DNA of 37,687 nt from Bdellovibrio sp. (GTDB lineage: Bacteria > Myxococcota > SpSt-1050). The stretch is taken from NCBI GenBank assembly GCA_020725805.1, contig DYEF01000019.1, forward strand, positions 1 to 37,687. Reading direction: 5' to 3'. Position numbers and translations under genes: made by a program. Below, piece after piece: positions 8,559 through 16,724 of the stretch (position 1 is the first letter of the stretch; each line of letters begins with the position of its first letter). A model generated the notes under the pieces. It was not told the origin of the DNA. It did no database searches and saw nothing but the letters and a program-made list of their open reading frames with translations.

Positions 8559-8570
8559 TCTGAATGTCAA
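8541..8570 (-). promoter_or_regulatory. Promoter of the GntR / phosphoesterase / radical SAM operon
   Basis: On the minus strand a perfect -35 TTGACA (8570-8565) is followed by 18 bp and a -10 TATACA (8546-8541). Only 7 bases separate the -10 from the GntR ATG, so transcription should start on or within a base or two of it. The -10 lies inside the palindromic operator. Confidence 0.65.
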
Positions 8571-8958
8571 GGAAAATATAGCAAAAATTGTATCTGGCAC
8601 CTCAATAAACCGGTATTTTTAGAACTTTCTTAAAGTAATTTATCTGGTTTTCTTTTTATCTTATTGATATAATTTGGTTTTCCTCTATATGTCATTAAAT
8701 CAAAACGACAGAAATTCAAGACGCTTATCAGTCAGGTTTTTAAGGCTTGTGCCAGTTAGAGTACTAGTGGAGTACTATAAACATCACAATGACATTGAGC
8801 AGGTGAAGCCATACCGAAGTATCAAATTGTGACGGCCGCTTCGATATATTTCATTACTCAGCAACCTTAGTAATAATAAACGGTTTTCATATCTGGCACC
8901 AAAAATACTGAATATTATCAATGGATTAAATCACCTTATGGTCATCAGCTAAGGAATT
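8571..8958. repeat. Non-coding gap with dispersed TATCTGGCACC repeats
   Basis: No ORF with coding character is seen. An 11-bp direct repeat TATCTGGCACC occurs at 8591-8601 and 8890-8900. An inverted short copy GTGCCAG lies between them at 8749-8755. Two AGTACT boxes occur at about 8760-8776 (GAGTACTAGTGGAGTACT). The same CTGGCACC/GTGCC core recurs in the 13534-13859 gap. This may be an eroded small repeat element, but no intact terminal repeat or transposase is present. Confidence 0.35.
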
Positions 8959-9843
8959 TTATTCTAATAAATTCATCAGTTCCCTTGCGTTTCTGACGGC
9001 CTGTGAACCTCTGTGGTTATTGAACATTGCAAAGACCCTTTTAACCTTCCCTCTGACCAGCTTTATATCCCTCGCAAAGATTTCAAGTTCTGATTTACTG
9101 TATTCATAATCATACCTCAGTGAGACATCAACACCCTTTTTATCCCAGTTTTCCGTATTTCTGCCGTGAAACCTGAAATATGCTGTATCGGACGTCACAT
9201 CGGCAAGATATCTGACTGTCTTATTGCTATTTACCTGAGGTGCATCGGAAACCACATAAGTAATATTATGTTCTCTCAAAAAGTTTAATGTTTCATTTGC
9301 CCCGTCATTTTCAAGCCAGCTTTTGTTTCTGAATTCAACAGCACAACCGATATCTCCCATCAGTTCTTTCATCTCTGCAATTTTATCAAAATTACGGATA
9401 TTTTTTTCAAACCACGGAGGATACTGAAAGACCACGAGCCCGAGTTTATTTGCATCGGCAAGCGGCAGAATTCCCTCCACGAATCTTCTGAAAATCTCTC
9501 TTACTGCTCCGCTGTCATTTATAAAGATTCTCTCATCCCTGTCTCTATCTGTTTTTTTTATGATATCCTCAGGCAATGACTGTAATTTTACGCTATGCCC
9601 CGTCATAACGCCAAAAGCCTTGAGATTGAAAATAAATTCATTTGGGGTTCTTTCGGTCCAGAGTTTCGAATTTCTCGCAGAAGGTAACGCATAAAAGGAG
9701 GAATCCACTTCAACAGATGAAAAGACAGATGCGTAGTATCTCAGTCTCTGCTCCGGACTACTGATACCTGACGGATAAAACTCACCCGAATTTACAAGAG
9801 ATTTATCTGCCCAGCTGCAGGTCCCGACGTAAATATTACTCAT
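8959..9843 (-). CDS. DUF72 (YecE-like) family protein
   Basis: The 294-residue protein follows the DUF72 pattern throughout: an N-terminal 'YVGTCSWADKSLV..GEFYP', then 'QRLRYYASVFSSVEVDSSFYALPS', 'TPNEFIFNLKAFGVMTGH', 'GLVVFQYPPWF', 'AVEFRNKSWL', 'YVVSDAP', 'AYFRFHGRNTENW', and a C-terminal 'VFAMFNNHRGSQAVRNARELM'. The family has a TIM-barrel fold and is very widespread; its biochemical role is not firmly known (links to nucleic-acid or redox functions have been suggested). Length is normal. Its ATG overlaps the end of the lipase-like lipoprotein gene by 8 bases, so the two are coupled, although their functions have no obvious relation. Confidence 0.93.
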   Translation of the reverse strand: MSNIYVGTCSWADKSLVNSGEFYPSGISSPEQRLRYYASVFSSVEVDSSFYALPSARNSKLWTERTPNEFIFNLKAFGVMTGHSVKLQSLPEDIIKKTDRDRDERIFINDSGAVREIFRRFVEGILPLADANKLGLVVFQYPPWFEKNIRNFDKIAEMKELMGDIGCAVEFRNKSWLENDGANETLNFLREHNITYVVSDAPQVNSNKTVRYLADVTSDTAYFRFHGRNTENWDKKGVDVSLRYDYEYSKSELEIFARDIKLVRGKVKRVFAMFNNHRGSQAVRNARELMNLLE

Positions 9844-11812
9844 CCGAAAAACTCTTTATCTCTGCCTTACCCGTTTCAAGATATGTCCTGAAAAAATGCA
9901 CAATCTGTTTTCTGCCGCGTTCTCCCTCCTTCCCCTCCTCCCCCGAATGTCTGAAAAGGAAGGAATGTTCTGCCGGATGAAACTGCGTCAGCCCGCTCCC
10001 CGTATATGGTTCATCGACAATATCGATAAACGGAATTGTCTCGAAGACCGGCCGGACAATAGGAATCCTGAGTGCCCTTGCCAGTCCCTCTGTCGTCGGA
10101 TTAGGGACGGTAGAATCCTCACAGGCCTCCTGAAGCAGAATAAATTTATTCTCACCGGTATATACAGAGTGAACTGCGGGGTCAATCCCGTCCAGAATAC
10201 CCTGCGCAACAACTGCAAAAAGGGGGACCTCCGGCATCTCTGCAAGTGAAGGCGCTGCCTGAAAGAGGAAGGACTGGACAAAATCCATCATCCCGCCCCC
10301 TCCTACATTCAGGACGGCAAGTTCCAGAGAATCTTCCACACTAATCGTTACACCTCCCAGAATACCTCCGAGAGAATTTCCTACATAGAAGAATTTCGAC
10401 ACATCAAAATCGGGTATACCGTCAGACCCATAAGGCAGTCTGTCAAACTCCTTTAGGGATTTTACCAGCTGGACAAGTCTCATATGGTCAAAATGTGTCT
10501 GCATAAAATTGGACCTTGTGGCAAGGGGGTCATTGATATTCAGAAACTGGAATCCTGCTTTGGCGGGGTCTGCGGTCCTCGAGCCGTGAGTAACTGCATC
10601 TATCGCAATCAAAGCAACGTTCTCTTTCAGAAATATCTCTGCAATTCCTATCATATCCCATCTCCGGGCAGACAGCCCGTGCTGAAACATCGCAATCTTA
10701 TGGGGCTGAGGTCCGTCAGGTATAAAAATCGTAAATTCGAGCCTCTCTGTTTTCTGTATATCGGGAGTATGCGAGTCCTTAAAGACCATCCTGCCCTTCT
10801 TATCCAGAAAATTCGGTGCATCGAACCTCCCTTCCGCAATATACTTCAATCCCTCAACCGATGAATAATTCCTGCCTTTATAATCAGAGGCCTCTGCAAT
10901 ATCCTCGGTGCCATCACCATCCACGTCAAAAACAAGATTAAACGGGATATCCGATGAATAAATGAACTCCCTCTCCTTTTTATAGACACTTTTCACATCA
11001 CCTGTTGTAAAACTCATTGCCATTACTATTTCATCACGGCTGATATCCTTTCTGAAGTTTACGAGAAAATCAGCCGCATCAACAACAAGTTCCCTGAGTC
11101 TTTTCTCTTCCTCCGTCAGATTGCCGTCAGTATTGATTATCCTTTCAAAATCCTTATCGCGTATAATTTTATTCCCCTTTGAATCCTTCAGGCTGTTTAA
11201 GACATAATAATAATATTTCGTATTCTCCATAAGAGGCCTTACAGGTCTTACATAAAGATACCTGAGCATCCTTCTGCTCTCTTCCAGATACTTTTCGACA
11301 AACTTTACGGAGACAGGCACAACAGAAGGGTTATCCCCGCTTTTGATAAGAAGGACAGGGAGGTCTTCGAAATTTCCGGTCACATTTTCAAGAGATGAGG
11401 CATCAGATTTACCCGTAAAGGGTATTATCACCGGCCCGTAGGTCGCAAATCCGCACATTCTGTTCATTGCAGGCAGATACTGGTCGCCGAGGAATATCAG
11501 TCCCAGATCAAGCGGTTCATTATTCATATCTGAGAGATAAATCCTTCTGCCGGAGAGACAGAAAGAGTCGGCTTTTGTAAAGAAATCACTCGGGAAAGGC
11601 AGATTTCTTTTTGAGGCATCGGTCACAAAAGATGGTCTTGTAGTCGAGGATGGCTTCCCGGTATCTGCAATAATCCCGATATCGCCCTCATTTATGTCAA
11701 GACCCGGGACATCCTGTCCGAAAGCTGTATCGTGATAGACAATCTCGTTCTGAGGCATACATCCCAAGAAAGCAGAAAAAAGAATCAGCAGAGAGAAGAC
11801 TTCCCGTTTCAT
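9836..11812 (-). CDS. Lipase-like alpha/beta-hydrolase lipoprotein
   Basis: The chosen start at 11812 gives 658 residues beginning MKREVFSLLILFSAFLGC, a lipoprotein signal with Cys18, preceded by an AAGAGGTGAT ribosome site. A longer frame to 11887 would put a non-signal sequence first and is rejected. The middle has 'LPFPSDFF' and 'YLYVRPVRPLMENTKYYYYVLNSL', as in the N-terminal region of the bacterial virulence-factor lipase (VolA/Pla-1) family. The hydrolase core follows, with the oxyanion strand FQHGLSARRWDM and nucleophile elbow GNSLGG (Ser480). A likely His is in the C-terminal FHPAEHSFLF. It is predicted to hydrolyse esters or lipids at the cell surface. A calcium-like DVDGDGTEDIAE segment occurs near the middle. 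It heads an operon with the DUF72 gene and is divergent from pgeF. Confidence 0.82.
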   Translation of the reverse strand: MKREVFSLLILFSAFLGCMPQNEIVYHDTAFGQDVPGLDINEGDIGIIADTGKPSSTTRPSFVTDASKRNLPFPSDFFTKADSFCLSGRRIYLSDMNNEPLDLGLIFLGDQYLPAMNRMCGFATYGPVIIPFTGKSDASSLENVTGNFEDLPVLLIKSGDNPSVVPVSVKFVEKYLEESRRMLRYLYVRPVRPLMENTKYYYYVLNSLKDSKGNKIIRDKDFERIINTDGNLTEEEKRLRELVVDAADFLVNFRKDISRDEIVMAMSFTTGDVKSVYKKEREFIYSSDIPFNLVFDVDGDGTEDIAEASDYKGRNYSSVEGLKYIAEGRFDAPNFLDKKGRMVFKDSHTPDIQKTERLEFTIFIPDGPQPHKIAMFQHGLSARRWDMIGIAEIFLKENVALIAIDAVTHGSRTADPAKAGFQFLNINDPLATRSNFMQTHFDHMRLVQLVKSLKEFDRLPYGSDGIPDFDVSKFFYVGNSLGGILGGVTISVEDSLELAVLNVGGGGMMDFVQSFLFQAAPSLAEMPEVPLFAVVAQGILDGIDPAVHSVYTGENKFILLQEACEDSTVPNPTTEGLARALRIPIVRPVFETIPFIDIVDEPYTGSGLTQFHPAEHSFLFRHSGEEGKEGERGRKQIVHFFRTYLETGKAEIKSFSDE

Positions 11813-11853
11813 AATATCACCTCTTAAAAAGTAAAAATAAAGAAATTTAGGAT

Positions 11854-11881
11854 TTGAAATTTCATATTGCTGATATATAAC
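11854..11881 (+). promoter_or_regulatory. Leaderless promoter of pgeF-pfkB
   Basis: -35 TTGAAA (11854-11859), 16-bp spacer, -10 TATAAC (11876-11881). Only 7 bases (AGACATT) separate the -10 from the pgeF ATG at 11889, and no Shine-Dalgarno fits in this space, so the transcript probably starts at the A of the ATG. Confidence 0.65.
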
Positions 11882-11888
11882 AGACATT

Positions 11889-12605
11889 ATGATACTACTC
11901 GAACCGAATTTTGTAAATACAGATTTTCGTATATATTTCGGTACAAGGATAAGGCATTCTGATTACTCCGAAAAATTTATAAATTCTTATCTTACTAAAA
12001 TAAATAAAATAACCGGTATTGATAAATTTATCCTTATGGAACAGATTCACAGTGCAACTATAAGGCGAATTCTCAGTACAGGATTTAGAAAATATAAAAA
12101 TATTTCTTACTCGGTTATGAAACGAACTGACGGGATTTATACAGACAGAAAGGGTATCGCGCTCTGTATTAAGACAGCCGATTGTATGCCTGTATTTGTC
12201 ATAGCAGATAATACTGCAGCAGCAATTCATATGGGATGGCGGGGTGCACAGAGCAGAATTGTCGAAATCTTTATACAACTTATATTATTTCCGAAGAAAA
12301 TACCTCCCGAAAGAATTCATTTAATCATAGGACCACACATAAGAGACTGCTGTTATTCGGTAGGACAGGAGATTATCTATAAATTCGAAGAAAATGGCTA
12401 TAAAACAGATACAATATTCAGACCGACAGGCGAAAAGCCCTTTCTGAGTCTCGAAGCATCTCTTTACGAACAGGCTGAGAAATGCGGAATTCCCTCCAAA
12501 AATATCTTCAGCACAAATATCTGCACTTCCTGTCTGAATAATCTCTTCTATTCATACCGTAATGGTGACAGGGGCAGAAATATCAGTCTTATCATCAGAA
12601 AGTGA
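11889..12605 (+). CDS. pgeF: PgeF/YfiH laccase-domain protein (purine nucleoside or peptidoglycan-editing enzyme)
   Basis: The 238-residue product is the full DUF152/YfiH fold. The metal-binding triad characteristic of the family is intact: H54 (EQIHSA), C99 (KTADCMP) and H114 (AIHMGWRG). The later blocks IIGPHIRDCCYSVG and CTSCLNNLFYSYRNGDRGRN are also typical. Family members have been described as multicopper polyphenol oxidases, as zinc enzymes acting on purine nucleosides (LACC1/YlmD type), and as an editor of mis-incorporated residues in peptidoglycan precursors (E. coli PgeF). The sequence cannot choose between these. It starts directly after a promoter without a ribosome site, and is followed after 4 bases by a PfkB-type kinase. 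If the nucleoside activity holds, the pair could form a nucleoside/ribose salvage unit; this is inference. Confidence 0.9.
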   Translation: MILLEPNFVNTDFRIYFGTRIRHSDYSEKFINSYLTKINKITGIDKFILMEQIHSATIRRILSTGFRKYKNISYSVMKRTDGIYTDRKGIALCIKTADCMPVFVIADNTAAAIHMGWRGAQSRIVEIFIQLILFPKKIPPERIHLIIGPHIRDCCYSVGQEIIYKFEENGYKTDTIFRPTGEKPFLSLEASLYEQAEKCGIPSKNIFSTNICTSCLNNLFYSYRNGDRGRNISLIIRK

Positions 12606-12609
12606 AATA

Positions 12610-13533
12610 ATGAATAAACTCATTGCGGCAGGAATAGGACAGGCAGCAAAAGATACAATAATCGCGGTGGATGCATACCCTGAATACGGGTTGAAAAAGA
12701 AGGTAGAAGAGATAATTTCTGACGGAGGCGGACCAGTTGCGAATGCCATTTATACACTTGCGAAACTTGGTATTGATACACGGATTTCTACAGTAATCGG
12801 AGATGACCCCGAAGGAAATTATATCTTATCTCAATTAAAGATTGAAAAAATTGATACCAGATTTGTAATAAAAAGAAAAAATGCAGCATCACACGTGGCA
12901 TATATCATTGTCGAGAAAAAGAGCGGCGAACGGACAATATTTTACAAATTATGTTCGGGCAGGGAAATAGAGCCGGATGAACTAAGTATGGAATTCTTCA
13001 GAAATATTTCGTTTTTACATCTGGACGGATTTCAGGAAGAGATATCGGTATTTGCCGCAAAATATGCAAACAAACACAGTATCCCTGTAATGCTGGACGC
13101 AGGTTCATACAGAAGCTATATGGAAAGAATCATCAGAAATACCGATTACCTTGTCACATCTTCTGTCTTTGCAGAGAAATACGGTTTTGACGGCAGTATC
13201 AAAAAATTCCGGGAACTTGCGGCATACTTCAAAAGACCTCACCTTACAGTTACAATGGGAGAGAAAGGCTCATTTACCTTCCACAAAGGAATGATATTTC
13301 GGACACCGGCATACAGGCTGAAGATACTGGATACCACAGGGGCCGGAGATGTATTTCACGGGGCAATGATTTACGGGATTATGAAAAAATTCGATATAGC
13401 CAAATCTGTAAGATTCGCAACGGTAGTAGCTTCACTCAAATGCAGGGATTTCGGGGGGCGGAGAGGCATTCCTTCCTTAAAAGAGGCACTTTGGCATCTG
13501 AAAAAATTCAAAGAAATTACATATTATTTCTGA
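12610..13533 (+). CDS. PfkB-family carbohydrate/nucleoside kinase
   Basis: With the ATG at 12610 the protein is 308 residues, a normal ribokinase length. An upstream ATG at 12562 lies inside pgeF and adds residues before the conserved first strand 'AAGIGQAAKDTIIAVDAYP', so it is rejected. Motifs include the N-terminal GGG-P-NA (DGGGPVANAIYTLAKLG, substrate site), 'STVIGDDPEGN', and the C-terminal PfkB signature DTTGAGDVFHGA with the catalytic base Asp247. It should transfer phosphate from ATP to a sugar or nucleoside. The exact substrate is not readable: the 'GDDPEGNYI' and 'SGREIEPDEL' segments resemble the sulfofructose/ribokinase-like branch as much as adenosine kinases. It is coupled to pgeF, 4 bases downstream. 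Confidence 0.92.
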   Translation: MNKLIAAGIGQAAKDTIIAVDAYPEYGLKKKVEEIISDGGGPVANAIYTLAKLGIDTRISTVIGDDPEGNYILSQLKIEKIDTRFVIKRKNAASHVAYIIVEKKSGERTIFYKLCSGREIEPDELSMEFFRNISFLHLDGFQEEISVFAAKYANKHSIPVMLDAGSYRSYMERIIRNTDYLVTSSVFAEKYGFDGSIKKFRELAAYFKRPHLTVTMGEKGSFTFHKGMIFRTPAYRLKILDTTGAGDVFHGAMIYGIMKKFDIAKSVRFATVVASLKCRDFGGRRGIPSLKEALWHLKKFKEITYYF

Positions 13534-13859
13534 TAACAAACGTGTAAATAATAGTGCCGGTTATATCCCGACTTACAAACAAAAACGTTATTGACTTATT
13601 TGAAAGATCCAAAATGTACCAAAAATCAGGCAAGTTAGTGTATAAATATTTGACTATTTTTTCTGCCTGACACCAGCCCAAAGCCCTGCAATTTTTCAAT
13701 TATACTTTAGTAAAGTCAATTGGTCTTTATGCTTCCAAAACTGAGTTTACGGCAAGAAATAGCAAAATATTTCCATAATATCATATAGTTAGCACATTCT
13801 TTACCTGGCACCTGTTCAGAAAATGGCAAAAGCATAACCGGTACTCTGCTGAAAGCAGG
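13534..13859. repeat. Non-coding gap with GTGCCGG / CCTG(G/A)CACC repeats
   Basis: This gap between convergent genes has no plausible ORF. It contains GTGCCGG (13554-13560), CCTGACACC (13666-13674) and CCTGGCACC (13804-13812), the same core found at 8591, 8749 and 8890. The first is inverted relative to the other two, as in the earlier gap. The rest is AT-rich. No intrinsic terminator could be read for either flanking gene. Confidence 0.35.
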
Positions 13860-15503
13860 TCATTTAAGCTCTTTTTCAACTGTATAAATATTTGACTGCG
13901 GGGGATTAATTAGCTGCTCACTGAAATGTTCTTTTACACCAAAAGCCTTTTCGAAAAACGGCAGTATAAAGGAAGTTACCACCTTAAACTGGGTCTCTCT
14001 GCTGATTTTTGGCTGACCGTCCATCATAGCACCTGCCCATACTTTATGATCTGTAAAGAGACTGTGATTCCCTCCATTAATTGTAATAAACCATTTGGGC
14101 GCTGACTGTCTGTTGTAATAGGTATCTGAATAGCCATCACTGGATTGCAAATCTTCTGTTGCATAAAATGTCATAAAATAACCCGGTACTACATAACTCA
14201 GACCTACAGGCCCCAGAAAGGCACATCCGACAGTCTTCTGGGATAAAAGGGATGAACCATTTAATACCTGTCCTGTCCTGTCTGCTCCTCTCGAATGCCC
14301 AACAAATCCGATCTTATCGGTCGTCCTGACACCGCTCAGTACAGGACTCAAAGAGCCCAGATCGGCATTAATAAATGAACTAATAATTGCAGTAAGTTCT
14401 TTTATATCCGCTGTTGCAGGCATAAAGGTAAGAAACCCCCAGCTTGCAAGATACTGTCCGAGATATTCGTAATTGAGATACACAGCCCCGTCTCCGTGCA
14501 GAATAGCCACTGCGGGGAAAGTCCCTTTCTGTGACGGTCTTCTGAGACCACCACACAGGGCAGGATAAATTACTCTGGTCTGCTTGCCTTCCAGATCGAG
14601 ATATCCGGCTGCATAGGGACCTGCCGAATCAATCGACGGGCCTTCTTTTCCCGATGCAGGAGGGTCATCTGTCCCGCAGCTAATTTCACCACTTTTGATC
14701 TGTGAAACAGCATAAGGATAACTGCCTGCTCCGTCCTCTCCCGTAATCGAGATATTCCCGCTCTCATTGCCATTTATAAAAACAAGTATCCTGTTTTCAT
14801 CCACATAACTGCCCGCAGTCTTCTGAGTTGAACCTATGCTTATCTTGACCTTCATCGCCCCAAACATCGAATAATAGAATCTTCTGCCATCTATAACCAG
14901 AACATCCCCTTTGGAGACACCCACAGGTCTTGCATTGTATATTGCAAATTTATCCGATGAACTCTTCCACACATCACGTGTCTCACAGATTCCCGTTGAC
15001 AGATAACAGGCCATATTGTCAGGACACATACCCCAGCCCGAGCACCTTAAAGAAGGATTCGTCCCAGAGTCGTAGCCTGCATCAAAACCAGCGTCAAGCC
15101 CGGAATCGGCAACTGCATCATTATAGCCGGAATCCTCCGGAACATCATAAGTGATTTCTGAATCTCTCACTGACCCGTCATAGGCGGCATCGTTTATGAA
15201 AGAATCGTTAAGGGCAATATCCTCAATGGCCTCCGCATCATCCGGAATAATCTGTATGTCCGAGACATCAGAAGAAGAGAGGTCATCAGTCAAAATCTCT
15301 GTATCAGAACCTGTATCATTCTCTTCCACGACGATATCCGTTTGTGAATCATTTCCTACAGATGTATCTTCATACAAGGCAGGACTTTCCTCGCTGCAGG
15401 AATACATAAACATCAGTACCAATAAAATTATCAGAATTTTTGAATAGAAAGGAGAATCAAATAAAATACTTCTGAACATCATTTTTCTTCTATCCGGTCT
15501 CAT
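13860..15503 (-). CDS. Alpha/beta-hydrolase lipoprotein with Asp-rich linker
   Basis: The start at 15503 (547 residues) has GGGAGAGAAT in front of it; a longer frame to 15554 has no ribosome site. A hydrophobic signal ends at SYC-like 'MFMYSC' (Cys36). Residues about 40-145 form an acidic, low-complexity linker rich in Asp and Ser, ending in DAGFDAGYDSG. A short Cys-containing module (CSGWGMCPDNMACYLSTGIC) and an IPT/TIG-like beta domain follow. The C-terminal half is a dienelactone-hydrolase/PETase-like alpha/beta hydrolase with 'FPAVAILHGDG', nucleophile elbow GHSRGA (Ser404), and a probable His in GGNHSLF. This linker style is common in myxobacterial-type surface lipoproteins. It is likely an exported esterase; substrate unknown. 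It lies downstream of the GT4 gene on the same strand. Confidence 0.82.
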   Translation of the reverse strand: MRPDRRKMMFRSILFDSPFYSKILIILLVLMFMYSCSEESPALYEDTSVGNDSQTDIVVEENDTGSDTEILTDDLSSSDVSDIQIIPDDAEAIEDIALNDSFINDAAYDGSVRDSEITYDVPEDSGYNDAVADSGLDAGFDAGYDSGTNPSLRCSGWGMCPDNMACYLSTGICETRDVWKSSSDKFAIYNARPVGVSKGDVLVIDGRRFYYSMFGAMKVKISIGSTQKTAGSYVDENRILVFINGNESGNISITGEDGAGSYPYAVSQIKSGEISCGTDDPPASGKEGPSIDSAGPYAAGYLDLEGKQTRVIYPALCGGLRRPSQKGTFPAVAILHGDGAVYLNYEYLGQYLASWGFLTFMPATADIKELTAIISSFINADLGSLSPVLSGVRTTDKIGFVGHSRGADRTGQVLNGSSLLSQKTVGCAFLGPVGLSYVVPGYFMTFYATEDLQSSDGYSDTYYNRQSAPKWFITINGGNHSLFTDHKVWAGAMMDGQPKISRETQFKVVTSFILPFFEKAFGVKEHFSEQLINPPQSNIYTVEKELK

Positions 15504-15590
15504 ATTCTCTCCCTGACGGTATTTCAGGATACAACATCTCTTATAAACCAACAAGAGTAATATTTATTTTTTAAAATATAGACCGACCTG

Positions 15591-16724
15591 TCAGAGCAAT
15601 TCCCTGTAGATTCTCTCATATCTCTCTGCCATTTTTTCTGCTGAAAATTCCTTTATTATATATCTTTTCCCTTTCCTAACGACTGCATCTCTGAATTTTT
15701 CCTGTTTGAGAAGTTTTATCATAAGGTCTGCAAGTTCTATGGAATCTCCGTAACTGACAAAGAGTTCGGGAACTACACAGGAGAGATATTCGGATGTCCC
15801 GAAGTCATCTCCGACAATACAGGGTTTTTCAAGATACAATGCCTCAAAAGGCACATATCCGAATGCCTCATATATGGAAGGATACAACAGCAATTCCGAA
15901 GAGAGGATTGCAGAGATTTTCTCCCTCTGCCCGAGATGACCTATATAGACCACGCGTTCATCCATCTTTATCTTTTCAGGGAGGTTCCCGAGCACCTCAC
16001 CGGCTATCACAAATCTGAGATTATGCCCCTTAATCCTGCGGAATGCATCCAGAGCCACATCAAGACCTTTTCTGCGGGTGATCTTGCCAAGAAAAAGAAC
16101 TACCTTACTGTTCTTTCCTATATTGAACTTTTCGAAGAAGTTTTTATCTTCCGGCTCCGTCTTCAGGTCATCAAAACTGATTCCGTTCGGAACAACACGA
16201 AATTTTTCCTCATCAATCCCTGCTGACAAAAGTTCGTTTCTCTCAGATTCCGAGTGAACTACCACAAATCCGGCCTCATTAACAAATCTGTCCCCCGTTA
16301 TAACGTCGTAAATCCCCTTGATTATCTTTTTGCTCTCGTAATTATGAAGCGTCCCGTGAGTAGTTATGATATAAGGTTTTCTGAAAAGCCTCGAAATATA
16401 AAAAATCATATCATTGAGAAGATTGCGGTGGCCATGAAAATGCAACACATCCGCCCTTCTTATTGCCGGGAAGAGTTCACCTCTCGGGACGGGTGAATAA
16501 AACTGATATCTGTAAATCATACTGCTGCTCAGATTTTTCAGATATACCACATTGACACCCGGCAAACTCTCCGGGCTATCTTTGTCAATCTGGTTTGTAA
16601 TAACAGAAACATTGTGTCTTTCTCTCTGAATCCTCACAAGGTCATAGACAGCACGCGGCACGCCACCCAGATTCATATATGGATAAAATGCAAATGTTAT
16701 GTGAAGCAGATTAATATTTTTCAT
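15591..16724 (-). CDS. Family 4 glycosyltransferase
   Basis: A GT-B fold retaining glycosyltransferase of about 377 residues. The N-terminal domain opens 'LLHITFAFYPYMNLGGVPRAVYDL', the usual acceptor-side Gly-rich loop, and has HFHGHRNLL and TTHGTLHNYE. The C-terminal donor domain has VPNGIS, 'VVLFLGKITRRKGLDVALDAF', and the E-x7-E motif in EAFGYVPFEAL. It should transfer a sugar from a nucleotide donor in the cytoplasm for surface polysaccharide or glycolipid synthesis. I chose the ATG at 16724 because it fits the family's first strand. A GTG at 16736 is possible, especially if the mRNA is leaderless. No Shine-Dalgarno is visible for either. It is divergent from the TMTC-like gene, which may act in the same glycosylation pathway. 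Confidence 0.92.
   Translation of the reverse strand: MKNINLLHITFAFYPYMNLGGVPRAVYDLVRIQRERHNVSVITNQIDKDSPESLPGVNVVYLKNLSSSMIYRYQFYSPVPRGELFPAIRRADVLHFHGHRNLLNDMIFYISRLFRKPYIITTHGTLHNYESKKIIKGIYDVITGDRFVNEAGFVVVHSESERNELLSAGIDEEKFRVVPNGISFDDLKTEPEDKNFFEKFNIGKNSKVVLFLGKITRRKGLDVALDAFRRIKGHNLRFVIAGEVLGNLPEKIKMDERVVYIGHLGQREKISAILSSELLLYPSIYEAFGYVPFEALYLEKPCIVGDDFGTSEYLSCVVPELFVSYGDSIELADLMIKLLKQEKFRDAVVRKGKRYIIKEFSAEKMAERYERIYRELL

Noticed and set aside
8748-8840. Possible decayed transposase in the gap
   Set aside because: All frames are interrupted by stops and no transposase motif could be read.
11813-11887. Extension of the lipase-like gene to 11887
   Set aside because: The ribosome site and signal peptide fit the start at 11812; the extra residues would precede the signal.
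12562-12609. Earlier start of the PfkB gene inside pgeF
   Set aside because: Adds sequence before the conserved first strand, and the ATG at 12610 directly follows the pgeF stop.
13517-13699. Minus-strand ORF of 60 codons in a gap
   Set aside because: No ribosome site, no known pattern, and it overlaps the PfkB 3' end; probably chance.
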